From contig CM059193.1 of the NCBI GenBank assembly GCA_030323885.1, positions 93,674,852 through 93,738,851 on the forward strand: a DNA stretch of 64,000 bases. The letters run 5' to 3'. Below, piece by piece: positions 53,703-63,854 of this stretch. Every line of letters starts with the position of its first letter. Position 1 is the stretch's first letter. A program made the position numbers and the translations under genes. Source of the DNA: Branchipolynoe longqiensis (Eukaryota > Annelida > Polychaeta > Phyllodocida > Polynoidae). The notes beneath the pieces were generated by a model. That model worked only from the letters and a program-made list of their open reading frames with translations. It was not told where the DNA came from and did no database searches.

Positions 53703-54392
53703 AGCCTAGTTGGTCATCCTGCAATTAACCTAACTCATCACCATTCAACATGGCCGCCACAACTTCCAACTGTAGCTATATAATGTAGTACAACTGATAT
53801 GCATAACATTTGAATATGGACTGTGCATTGCAATCAGGACTTATTCACATTGAAATTGAAATGAAGCCGCTTCAACACCTTTAATTTTAAACTTATTTTA
53901 AAAATGTGCAACAACTTATTACATGTAATAGATTGTGGTGGTTAGCCTTGTGCTGCTTAAGTAGTTAGTGTAAGTGGTGATTCACGGCAATGACTGGTCA
54001 TTACATACAGGTAGGATGGATGTATGGTGCATTTAGCACGTCATTGCATAATAGGAATACAAATGTTTGGTGTTTAAAAATAATAATAGGTGTACAGAAT
54101 TTCCTTATAATTCACAACACGACACAGGACTACATAGTGTGGGAATTTATTACGAAGTTTAAAAGTTAAGTGAAGCAGATGTGAATAGAGTCAATTAGAG
54201 GCACATTGAGAATCAAGGGCGAGTCAGTGCAACGTGTAAGTCTGATGGTAAGTTCGATCCTGCACGACCTGGCACTCAACCCTTATAAGTACTGTCGGTG
54301 TAGGGCTGGGTGGGTCGGTGAAGAAAGGGGAGGTGTGGGTGGGGATGGCATCTGGGAACCAGCGGAGGGGAGTGCGCGTGTGTCGCTGTGGG

Positions 54393-54936
54393 CTAGGGCC
54401 GTCCGGAGAGCGGCGGTGAGGGTCTTGATCGTGAGTGGTCGCCCCTGGAGGTCAGAAATGCGGGGTGGTGAGGGCGGGTGTCTGTGGTTGAGAGGTAGCG
54501 CCTCCAGGCCCTCACTGGACAGCAGATGGAGGATGGCATGGGATGTATCCTGATGGTGTAGGTGTCAGATCTTGACCATGGAGAGCTTTTGGTGGTCCGG
54601 ACGCGCACATCGGGGTGGTGTCGATGTAAGGAGACATCAGCTCCCAACAGGGTATGCCCCGGGTCGTCCTGTGACGAGGAGGTTGCTCTGCCGTAGGAGG
54701 GTGAAGTAACCCAGCAGGATCGCGGACATCAGAACCACCACCCCGGTGCCGGCCGACCGGAGGTACTGGACGACAGAGTGTAACAGCGGCACCGTGAGCG
54801 CCGGGGCCTGATGGGCGATCTGGGTGGACGACCTGAAGACCCCTCTTTTTATTATGGAGTATGTGTCGATGCTTGGAGTCCTTCCGGCTTGGAGTCTTAC
54901 CCATGTTTGAGCGGCACTTAGGTAATTCATTACCAC
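54393..54936 (-). pseudogene. DIRS tyrosine recombinase fragment
   Basis: Two overlapping frames (54637-54936, then 54393-54647) together cover an alpha-helical N-terminal part with MNYLSAAQTWVRL and the box around LLGYFTLLRQSNLL, which holds the first catalytic Arg of YR enzymes. CPVRAWRRYLS follows. The expected H-x-x-R and Tyr region is not seen before the repeated terminal sequence, so the enzyme is truncated as well as frameshifted. Confidence 0.75.
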
Positions 54937-55002
54937 CCCGGGGATTTCAGTGTGTTGGAGAGATGTGTAAGGTATGAGGTGATGTCGAGCTGGGAAGGTG
55001 TC

Positions 55003-55996
55003 TTAGGGGCGTGCCCCGAGGCACCGGTGTGATGGAGGTAGCGCCTTGTCTGGTGGTTCTTGTTGTGCCCGGTGGTGGGCTAGCAGACCTGGGGAGAGAG
55101 GTAAAGTTACAAACTCCCCAGGATAGACACTGTCGACAATGAGGGACATATCATGTTGGACCTGGACACGGTCGAGCTCGAGGTCATCGACAAACGCAAC
55201 TGCCCATTGGCTAGCTGCGTGGTCGAAGGGGGCCCTGCTGAGTGCATCCGCGAAAATTATTTCTGCACCAGGCTCATGGCGAACTTGTACCTCGCAGGAA
55301 TTGAGGGTGGCGAATCTCCAGATTGCCGTGGCGCAGGGGCACAGGGTGGTGTCCCTGCCGGCCCCTGATTCGAGCACGGTCTGGGAGGCAAGATCGTCCG
55401 TGTTGATGACAATGGCGTAGTCCTGAGGGTTGGGGGGCTGGAGGGGGGGGGGGGGGGTTAGGGCATGAAGTGCGACCACAAGGTTAATCGCCTTGAGCTG
55501 GTTGATGTGCTGGCCCAGGGCGATGAAGTCTTGGTGGTAGGGTTCCGTGATGTAGCCAGAAGAAGAGTAGGCTCCCCCGGCGAGTAGGGAAGAGACGCAC
55601 TCTATCACCCATTCGTGCTTGGGTGGGGGCCTGGGGGCTTCGGTGTAGGTGAGGAACCATCCTATGTCATTAAGCATGTCGTCGGTGACGAGGTGCTTGC
55701 CTGTGTGTGGGGCCTTCCTGAGCAGGTCGAATATCCTGTTCATGAAGTGTCTGACTGGCCTCACACACTTGGAAACGTGTTGGAGGCAACCCACGAGCCT
55801 CTGGAGGTGTTTTTTTGAGGCTCTGGATCTGGGGATCGACTTGGCGCACTATTGGATCACCTCGGAGAGCTTGTAGGGTGGGATGCTGACAGGTGTATTC
55901 CAGGAAGTCCAGGAGCTGGTCGTTGTGGTAGCCGTACAACAGCTCCCTCCATCGGTCGATGTTGAGATCAGAGGGAACTGGTATCCTTGCAACCAT
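55003..55996 (-). pseudogene. DIRS reverse transcriptase/RNase H fragment
   Basis: The first frame (55670-55996) has IPVPSDLNIDRWRELLYG and HNDQLLDFLEY, an RT N-terminal motif, then jumps to HPTLQALRGDPIVRQVD, which is post-RT sequence, so the polymerase core with its catalytic aspartates is deleted. A frameshift near 55790 moves to the second frame (55003-55794). That frame has GCLQHVSKCVRPVRHFMN and an RNase H-like part with INTDDLASQTVLESGAGRD and ADALSRAPFD. The DALSRA motif is typical of DIRS elements. Confidence 0.8.
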
Positions 55997-56017
55997 GTGG
56001 TTCGGTAGGCCGGTTTC

Positions 56018-56845
56018 TCAGACGACACCATAAATGTACCTATATGTGTCATTGCACCAGATAGTTGGCACGGCAGTGGGCCAGATCCTAAGGAGGGTAG
56101 GTCTGTATGATGTCGGGGTGTGGGCAGGATGGTAGGGGAGAGTCACACTGAGCTTGTCGTGGTGTGCGATATCGTCGATGTCTTCGGTGGCATGGGCCCT
56201 CTCGTCATATGTGAGGAGTGCATCGGGGGGTTGTCCGTTGTCGTCTCCTTGCATTTTTGGGTCTGGTGGTGCCGTGCAGCCAGTCGGTTGGATGCAAGCC
56301 ACGGTGGTGTCGGTCAGGTGGTGGTAAACTACAACGGCTGCCGTTCGCCTGCCGTTGTCTTGTGCCTTGTTTGTTGCTGGGGTCACGGCAGTGTGTGGAG
56401 GGTGAGGGTTGGTGGTGGAGAGTGGCCGTATGTTGGCGTTGGCTGGTAGGGTGGGGGAGGCAGGCGTACATGTTGGAGGGGGCGGGGCGGGGGTGAGTGT
56501 AGCTGGTTCTGTGTGAGCGGCTGGGGCTGGTGGGCGGGTGGCTACAGGTCGGGGTTGGGGGTTGTGGTTGGGGGTTGTGGTTGGGGGGGTGGGGCGAGTT
56601 GCTAGAGGGGCGGCGAGGCGGCAACCGGTGACGGTTGAGCCATTAAGGCGGCGAGAGGTGTCGTCAGTGGCCGCGGTTAACGACTCATTAGTGTCTGAAT
56701 GGTCATTAAAGGTGAGGGTCCATTGGAGATGTGGGCTGCTCACGGGATTGCGTCCTGGCGGGTTCGCGTCCATTGGGCAGCTGCTCCCGCGGTGGTTGCT
56801 TTTGGCAGGAGTTCTCGGTGGTGTGGGTGAGGCGACCGACGCCAC
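56018..56845 (-). pseudogene. DIRS gag-like proline/threonine-rich frame
   Basis: A 275-codon frame rich in Pro and Thr, ending near HHDKLSVTLPYHPAHTP, lies directly upstream of the RT remnant. No zinc knuckle is visible. It is called gag-like by position and composition only; low-complexity composition could also produce a long frame by chance. Confidence 0.5.
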
Positions 56846-56909
56846 GTGTCTGGTGTAGGATGAAGCGGGGGTCTTTTGGTTTGGGAGGCTCCTAGTGGAA
56901 TAAGTTAAT

Positions 56910-57329
56910 TTAGGGGTCGGTGAGGGTGTCCGTTGGGTGCGCGCTTCTGCTTTGTTTTCGTCGGCCTGACCAGGGCCATTTATCGAAAATCCGACTTGTT
57001 GGTGTCATCCGCCTCAGATGCCGCCGCTTTTTTCTCGAGTTGCCTCTTTTTGTTGTTGCAATCTTGCTCTTTGTGGGGGTTGGATTTCCGGTACTTGTTT
57101 GCGCTCCACGCACACACTTGGGCGAAACGGTCGCTTCCTTGCCCGTGGGAGCTGGTGAAAGGGGAGGTGTGGGTGGTCCGGCATCAGGAGGTGAAGTGCC
57201 AGTCTGGCGGGGCGGAAGAAGGGGGAAGAGGAAGGAGGGGGGGATGGCAGCTGGGAACCAGCGGAGGGGAGTGCGCCCGTGTCGCCACCTGGAGGAGAGA
57301 AGGGGGAGGGGGGGGGGGGAAACGGCCAC
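56910..57329 (-). pseudogene. Upstream DIRS-associated frame
   Basis: A 139-codon Pro-rich frame with a basic stretch (KRGNSRKKRRHLRR) may be the start of the gag-like protein, separated by a frame break from 56845. It overlaps the terminal repeat copy. The function is not recognised. Confidence 0.4.
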
Positions 57330-57429
57330 CTACTGGGTTGTCTGGGGCGCTCTGTCCAGGCGTGAGGGGAACGTAATCAAGGGAGCCCAGAGTGTCCCGT
57401 GTCGAGGCGAATTACCCACGTTGGCCTAA

Positions 57430-57940
57430 GCAACATGCCCTATTATTATTATTATTATTATTATCATCATCATCAGGGATCCCATTTCTCAGCGAAATCG
57501 ATGATTTCAGCGTAAACTGCGCTTCCAAATAAATGAGGGCAAAATCCTGTCCGCAAAAAGGAAAACAAATAAAAAAACTTTTGTTTTGTTGATGTTATAA
57601 TTCATTGACAGTGAGTGAGTGAGAATGTTACTTTGAAATATTTGTTAGTCTTGAAGTCTTAAAACAATTGGAATTTCAAGACCGAAATATGTCCAAGTAG
57701 GTGCCAGATTACACCATTTTAATCATAGGTTTTTTTTAAATGTCCGGAGTACGGCATGCCCTTGGACCCCCCTAGATTTTATTGTTTTTGGTCACTGGGA
57801 CCCCTGCTTATGATTGTAATTCATAGTGCCGGGATCATGGTTCCATTGGTTAGAGGGTGCTGCAGAGGCGTATTGAAATTAATACTGATTTAAACTTACT
57901 CTACCACTTTATAAAACAACCAGTCAATTGTGTAAATTGT
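57430..57940. other. Intergenic or intronic stretch
   Basis: A (TTA)n/(TCA)n run at about 57440-57474 abuts the DIRS element. The rest shows no gene or defined repeat. Confidence 0.4.
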
Positions 57941-57942
57941 TT

Positions 57943-58200
57943 GTTGGAGTTTTACGTCCTGGCAACATCTAAGGTCATATCAGGATGGGTCCCGACTTGT
58001 GACAGTGCACACCCATGGCGATTTTGATAGTGCTGCCCCACTGGGAGACCAGGCCACCGACACCATGATCCAATATCCCACAGTCACATTATCCTGATAC
58101 TGTGCTAACCAGTCCTTGCCCTATCCTATTAATGCAGAGTGCCAGGCTAGGTAGCAACAAGTATCAATTTGATAAGTCATTGGTTTGACTCAACTAAATC
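57943..58200 (-). mobile_element. SINE-1 lacking its head
   Basis: TTGGAGTTTTACGTCCTGGC through TCATTGGTTTGACTCAAC is present; the tRNA-like head beyond is missing. It is followed about 45 bp later by the 5S-derived satellite. Confidence 0.75.
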
Positions 58201-58244
58201 GAACTGGACATCATTAGTATGCACAGGCACTTTAACTTATCTCC

Positions 58245-58886
58245 AAGCCTGTATCAAGATATCTACGGCACCTTGTATTCCCAGGTAGTCACTCATACAA
58301 GTACTAACGAGGCTCAACTATTACTTATCCATTGCTGATTTGGTAGACTATAAGCCTGTATCAGGATGTCTACGACACCTTGTATTCCCAGGTAGTCACT
58401 CATACAAGTACTAACGAGGCTCAACTATTACTTATCCATTGCTGATTTGGTAGACTATAAGCCTGTATCAGGATGTCTACGGCACCTTGTATTCCCAGGT
58501 AGTCACTCATACAAGTACTAACGAGGCTCAACTATTACTTATTCATTGCTGATTTGGTAGACTATAAGCCTGTATCAGGATGTCTACGGCACCTCGTATT
58601 CACAGGTGGTCACCCATACAAGTACTAACGAGGCTCAACTATTACTTATCCATTGCTGATTTGGTAGACTATAAGCCTGTATCAGGATGTCTACGGCACC
58701 TTGTATTCCCAGGTAGTCACTCATACAAGTACTAACGAGGCTCAACTATTACTTATCCATTGCTGATTTTGTAGACTATAAGCCTGTATCAGGATGTCTA
58801 CGGCACCTCGTATTCACAGGTGGTCACCCATACAAGTACTAACGAGGCTCAACTATTACTTATCCATTGCTGATTTGGTAGACTAT
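58245..58886 (-). repeat. 107-bp satellite derived from 5S rRNA, six units
   Basis: Units start at 58245, 58352, 58459, 58566, 58673 and 58780. On the minus strand each holds GTTAGTACTTGTATGAGTGA and CTACCTGGGAATACAAGG-TGCCGTAGAC, which match the 3' half of eukaryotic 5S rRNA including the C-box of the internal promoter. Units 4 and 6 share a variant (GTGACCACCTGTGAATACGAGG) that is closer to 5S in one part. The other ~45 bp of the unit are not 5S. Confidence 0.85.
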
Positions 58887-58888
58887 AA

Positions 58889-59656
58889 TGGCCCTGTCAC
58901 ACTACGACGTGACTACGTCAGCGTAACCACAACGTGAAAATAATGATATCACGTCGAAGTTATCGGCGTAATATGCAAATTGTGGACGTGAATGCAACGT
59001 AGTTGACGTGAGCGTAACGTGAAAGTAACGTGGGTGTACGTCGTGACGTTAGCTGTAACGTGACAACGTTAGAGGGGAGGGGTAATTGGCGACGTGACCG
59101 GGCGTTAGTGTAACGTGAGCGTAACGTCGCCGTAACGGGTGTGACGTGAACGTAACGTGACCGTAACTTGACCGTAACGTGACCGTAACGTGACCGTAAC
59201 GTGACCGTAACGTGACCGTAACGTGACCGTAACGTGACGTTAACCGTGACGTAACGTGACCGTAACGTGACCGTAACGTGACCGTAACGTGACCGTAACG
59301 TGCAAAACGCTGCCCACACGTTGCTCCCACCCGGGCCGTCGGTCTGACGTCGGCCTGACGTGACATAACGTGACTCTAACGTCATTTACGCTGCTATAAC
59401 GATCGCGGAACGTCAACCTAACGTCATTGTCACGTCATCCCAACGTAACGGCTTCACGTTGAGATACGTTGAAAGTTTTGAACAGGTTCAAAACCTCGAC
59501 GCGCGCCGACGTAACACGACGTAACATGACGTAGCTCGACGTCACTCTAACGTCATTATGACGTCATCATAACGTGACCCAACGTACGGCAACGTAATGA
59601 CGAAAAATCATCACGTTAGGCTCACGTTGGCTCGTTACGTCGTAGTGTGACAGGGG
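58889..59656. mobile_element. Foldback element with GTAACGTGACC core inserted in the satellite
   Basis: The ends are TGGCCCTGTCACACTACGACG (right end inverted as CCCCTGTCACACTACGACG). TATAA flanks it at 58884-58888 and 59657-59661; uninterrupted satellite units have a single TATAA at this point, so this is a 5-bp target duplication. The core contains about 13 CGTAACGTGAC units (59107-59310) plus many ACGTCA/AACGTGA words in both orientations. Confidence 0.9.
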
Positions 59657-59659
59657 TAT

Positions 59660-59890
59660 AAGCCTGTATCAGGATGTCTACGGCACCTTGTATTCCCAGG
59701 TAGTCACTCATACAAGTACTAACGAGGCTCAACTATTACTTATCCATTGCTGATTTGGTAGACTATAAGCCTGTATCAGGATGTCTACGGCACCTTGTTT
59801 TCCCAGGTAGTCACCCATACAAGTACTAACGAGGCTCAACTATAACTTATTCATTGCTGATTTGGTAGACTATAAGCCTGTATCAGGATG
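59660..59890 (-). repeat. 5S-derived satellite, continuation
   Basis: Two more units start at 59660 and 59767, and a third at 59874 runs into a fuller 5S-like sequence. The unit phase continues exactly from the left block once the foldback element is removed. Confidence 0.85.
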
Positions 59891-59997
59891 TCTATTGCAC
59901 CATGTTTTCACCAATTCAAGGATTGACGAAGCTCAGCGTTACTTAACTTAACTATCGTGATTAGATGAGAACCGGTGTTTCTAAGATGGTACTGGGT
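59891..59997 (-). pseudogene. 5S rRNA-derived sequence (pseudogene or SINE3 head)
   Basis: On the minus strand it reads GTACCATCTTAGAAACACCGG then TTCTCATCTAATCAC and AGTTAAGTTAAGTAACGCTG, which follows the 5' and middle parts of 5S rRNA (ACCGGTTCTCGTCCGATCAC is the usual form). The 3' part is degraded (ATGGTGCAATAGA). Many substitutions rule out a working 5S gene. 5S-headed SINEs (SINE3 class) are known in animals and are a likely source. Confidence 0.8.
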
Positions 59998-59999
59998 GT

Positions 60000-60900
60000 A
60001 TAGTTTACGTGGTTGGTTCTCTTACATTATAATTCATTCATCTAATTTAACAACAATATATATCTATTGAGTCTTGTACTATGAGGCTGCACTACTTACT
60101 ATATATGGGCTAGTACCTAAAAATGCCACCAGAGGGCAGTGTGAGCCATGCCGGGTTACACTTACTACGTCACATGCATTAAGTCTATGGCTACATGCAG
60201 TTAATGCTAATGGAGGTTGTGCCTGTTGTTGTTCAGTGCTTTAGTATTGTGGTGGAGGTATGGGTTGTGGAGGTGGGGGGATAGGGGGAGGCCCAAGGGA
60301 GACTTCCATCCTGTGAAATCAGAACGTACTCTTTATATGAATAAGGCGCATCAAGAAATGATGCGTGTTTACAAACTGTGCAAAGTAATACAACTAAGCA
60401 AAGTTCAGGATCTGCAAACCTGACTCTGCAATGACCGATTGTTAGACGCATCCCAAAGTGCTTTGTTTAATATATATAATTTAATAAACAACAGTAAAAT
60501 AATTACCACGCGATGGTGGCGCTGTCACGGCAGAAGGGAGAACTAGTGCATATAGTTAGGTGGCATGTGTGTAGGCTATATAGTAGGAGCTGAGATGGCT
60601 GCTTGGCTTTGTTTATACTCTCATAATGAACTATAGAGCACATACATTATTTGAAAGAATTGTCTCTGATGCAGTGTCCACAATCTACATAACTGTGAGT
60701 TACAAACGCTATCAATGAACCATAACTGCATAGACAACTGTGCTTACAAAATGTCACTGGAGTAAAAAAAATATACAAAAAAAACACTAACAAGCTTTCA
60801 CCATACACAAAAGCACTCGAACTGAGAAATGTCCAACTAACATAGAAATATATTTGTATAAAATGGCTCTGCTTTGGGCTAAGAAGATGCTTGGCAAAAC
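60000..60900. other. Stretch without recognised features
   Basis: It contains a small frame at 60217-60423 with no family resemblance. No splice-flanked exon, RNA gene or clear repeat seen. Confidence 0.4.
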
Positions 60901-60905
60901 TGCAT

Positions 60906-61601
60906 CAGGGATGAAAATGGTCTGCGGCAAAAAAGAATACAGGAAATGCTGATGGCGAATTTCCACGAAAGTGCAGATTTCCCCCCTTCGAATTAGCACT
61001 GTCAGTGAATCGCAGGAAAATGCCAGAAGTCAGGTTTCAGTTACCTTTGTTGTGACTGTATTATCGCCTATGCCTGTTTGTTTGGGTTTTATGTTCTAGG
61101 AACATCTAAGGTTATATAAGAATGGGATTCGAACTAGCCAATTGTTGTCATATACATCCAAATTTCTTTGCATTTTGCTTAAAGCGGCATAGTCCGTTGA
61201 AGCATCAAATTTTCAAAACCAAAATAATTATACAGATTTGACTCTACATATCTAACTTAGATGTTGGTGCACATGGTAAGTATTTTTTGCCACATAGAAG
61301 GGAACACTGACACAGTTTGAGAGAACCTGTTACCTTGAAGCCTATGGTGTCAGAGTTTTGGCGTACTTGCCAAAACTAAGTTTACATGATCGAATTTCAA
61401 ATATCTCAAAACTTATCCATTTAAAATAAAAGTTACTTCAACCGGAAATAAGGTAGATTGTAACGATCACTTTAATATATTTAGCTCAGAAAAATTACCA
61501 AAAAGCAAAACCATCGGACTATGCAACTTTAACGTTAATGATAAATAATCAAAAATCGCGGAAATCCGCAAAATCGTAGGTCTTTCATCCTTGCTGCATG
61601 G
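60906..61601. mobile_element. MITE-3 interrupted by MITE-1
   Basis: The termini are CAGGGATGAAAATGGTCTGC and GGTCTTTCATCCTTG, with CTGCAT on both outer sides (60899-60904 and about 61593-61598). A complete MITE-1 (61179-61532, TTAAAGCGGCATAGTCC to GGACTATGCAACTTTAA) is nested inside. Confidence 0.8.
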
Positions 61602-61608
61602 ATCGGGG

Positions 61609-61883
61609 TAGATAAAAAACATATAGTTTAATGGACTTTAAAAGTGAAATCGTCAGCATTCTATGGTCGCCATCTTGTCTGTTTTGCATTATCTCCCACT
61701 TCACCGACTCTGTCCCGATATAAGTAGCCATTTGATACTGGAACCAGGGATTCTACTTCCTGTTCCATATACTAAAGCTATTTTTGCCCGTACTTAGACT
61801 ATGTTGTCATTCACCCCGTACTTGCAGTAGGGGTGAATCTTTTATCTACCCTACTGCAAGTACGGGGTGAATCTTTTATCTAG
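61609..61883. mobile_element. MITE-4, short-form relative with duplicated end
   Basis: TAGATAAAAAACATATAGTT begins it. The right end GGGGTGAATCTTTTATCTA occurs twice in tandem (about 61834-61853 and 61864-61883), separated by CCCTACTGCAAGTAC. Confidence 0.7.
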
Positions 61884-62306
61884 AATCTGGGAAGATGGCG
61901 GGGAGGAGGTTGTTAGAGACAACTGGGTGTGCACCACATCTAGACGTTACAGAGCATGCGCAGTGCAGAGCTGCACGTACCCCCACACTTGTCACTCTCC
62001 GAGACGTGCCGCTTACGAACTGAAAGTGAAATGAACCGGAACCACTCAGCGGGGGGTAAGGGAGGGGAGGGGAGGGGGGGGGGGGATAGAGCGCCCCCTA
62101 CAGCGGGAACGCTTTGCATTGTAGGCCTGCACTGGAAACCCAACTCATCTTGTGTCAAATTACTAGGTCAAAGTTGAGCAGACAAAAACTGCACTATTCG
62201 TTCGCTAGCTTTTCACCAGGAATTTAATATTCTTTTATAATCAAAGATAAATAAAAGTGCCAAATCTGTTAATTCCCCTGCTCTTAACCCACATTAATCA
62301 ACCAAT

Positions 62307-62790
62307 AGGAGGGCGCGCATTCACGTCACTTCTGGTTGACGCGGTGAAAACAAACAGATGACAGCAGTGCTTTTTGGTTTATTTACATTCACAATAACGC
62401 CAAATTTGACTTATTGAGTAAGTTATGCTCCTAAATAACATTATTTCAACAGAATTAGATCGAAGCAGTGAATAGATTTGTGCTTTTTTTTTTTTTTTAC
62501 ATTTGCAATAATGCTGCCGATGCGGCGGCGGCCTTAATATCACTTGGATTTTGGGCTTAATTTGACCAAATTTCACTTATTGAGTAAGTTATACTTCTAA
62601 ATAACATTATTTCAACTCCCTTGTGAATATTCATGGTTCTAAATAACATAATTAGACCATAGCAGTGAATAGATTTGTGCTTTTTGTTTTATTTACATTC
62701 GCTTCAATGCTGTGACTGCGATTGTTTTCACCACCTCAAATAGTTGCTAGGGCACGATGCGCTAAATACCCGGATGTCCGCGCCCTCCTA
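62307..62790. mobile_element. Inverted-repeat element sharing arms with the 14-kb palindrome
   Basis: The ends are TAGGAGGGCGCGCATTC and GTCCGCGCCCTCCTA. Inside, GTGAAAACAAAC and GTTTTCACCACC form a second inverted match, and ACTTATTGAGTAAGTTAT and AGCAGTGAATAGATTTGTGC occur twice each. GATGCGGCGGCGGCCTTAAT plus the following ~60 bp resembles the right arm of 14065-15794. Confidence 0.65.
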
Positions 62791-62904
62791 TCTAACTACA
62801 AACAAACGACTTGAGTGCCCAATGCAGGCCCCACCACGCTCATGTTAGCTGGAGTGAACCGTCGAACCCCCATCTACGTGCAGACACGCGTCACACCGCC
62901 CTAA

Positions 62905-62964
62905 TGACGTCATCATCCACCGCGCCATGGGTTATAAATAGCAACAAGCCGCCCGCACCACGTG
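62905..62964 (+). promoter_or_regulatory. Candidate promoter: CRE, TATA-like box and E-box
   Basis: TGACGTCA at 62905-62912, TATAAATA at 62933-62940 and CACGTG at 62959-62964 are close together in a GC-rich stretch (about 62750-63130) between two transposons. The spacing is promoter-like, but no gene was recognised on the + strand downstream. A frame at 62811-63164 spans the motifs and has no known relatives. Confidence 0.3.
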
Positions 62965-63161
62965 ACCCGCCAGGTCAGGTGACCCCAGTCAGTTACCCTG
63001 GTTGGAATGTGAATATTCATGAGTGGTGGGCGTGGCTACGAGCCCTGTTGACGACCACCGCCGCCAGGCGTCGCGCGTGTTGGCGGGACTGCCGTGCGCC
63101 CACGTCCTGCCGTAGGCTGCAACCGAAACTTCACCTTGTTAGTTATGCTTTAAGTTTAAAC

Positions 63162-63854
63162 TAGATACAAGATTCACCGCTAACGCTGTTTCAGAGGTGA
63201 ATTGGAATTACAACCCTATGTAAAAGTTGGAGAAAATGTGTCTCGGTGTTGATGGTCTTAGTTTGGCATCGTTACCTTCTGGTGCCACAGCCGGATGCGA
63301 GCTGCACCAAGGCAGCTCGGACTTCAAAGCAGCTCAGTGCTGCATAAGCATGCTGGATGCACTGTCCCTTCGCACTGTATCACCAATGAATAACCTTAGA
63401 CTTTGCTCGAATAATATTTATATAACTAATTACACAACATGTAATATCAAGGCATAATGACACAAAATCAGTTTGTAGTGAAGTTCATGAAGTAAATCGT
63501 CCATGTTTGAATGAACTGGTTGTACCACCTGACTCCCTCAGCCAATAAAAATGACTGCTTCCTGATCTAGATTGGATTATTACCCAGGAACTTCTCAACT
63601 ATGGCTGTCATGTTGACATGTAGGCTGTGTCAATTCAAACTTAAAAGTGCATTGATCTACTGGACTAATCTACCAGTACTAATCAGTTCAAAAGTTGAGG
63701 ATAAATATATCAAGGTATATGAAGAATTTTGTTTGTTTGTTTAGATTAAGAATTTGCGTTCTCATTTCATTCACCCACATTGTCTCCACTTTTATATAGG
63801 GCCGGTCTTCACCCCTACTCAGGCTACTGTAGTATGGGAAAACCTTTTATCTAG
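63162..63854. mobile_element. MITE-4, long form
   Basis: The ends are TAGATACAAGATTCACCGC and AACCTTTTATCTAG. The interior shares long blocks with 35965-36562 (GGAGAAAATGTGTCTC, GATGGTCTTAGTTTGGCATC, ATCAAGGCATAATGACACAA). Confidence 0.8.

Larger units (their letters stand above)
54300..57425 (-). mobile_element. Decayed DIRS-like tyrosine-recombinase retrotransposon
   Basis: Read on the minus strand the order is gag-like proline-rich frames, a reverse transcriptase remnant, RNase H, and a tyrosine recombinase. That order and the recombinase are typical of the DIRS superfamily, which replicates by reverse transcription and integrates with a recombinase instead of an integrase. Near-identical segments (GGGAACCAGCGGAGGGGAGT and neighbours) occur at about 54352-54374 and 57251-57273, consistent with split direct or terminal repeats. 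Frameshifts and a missing reverse transcriptase core make it inactive. Boundaries are approximate. Confidence 0.8.

Noticed and set aside
56120..57429. Long + strand frames opposite the DIRS gag-like region
   Set aside because: GC-rich antisense shadows of the Pro/Thr-rich minus-strand frames, with Gly/Val/Arg-rich low-complexity products.
57439..57475. ATT/ATC microsatellite
   Set aside because: Ordinary simple repeat, not informative by itself.
58960..59385. A 141-codon minus-strand frame with TLRSRYGHVTV repeats
   Set aside because: It is the translation of the GTAACGTGACC core of a foldback element.
62811..63164. A 117-codon + strand frame
   Set aside because: It has no recognisable domain and overlaps the putative promoter motifs and the start of MITE-4; a chance frame in GC-rich DNA is more likely.
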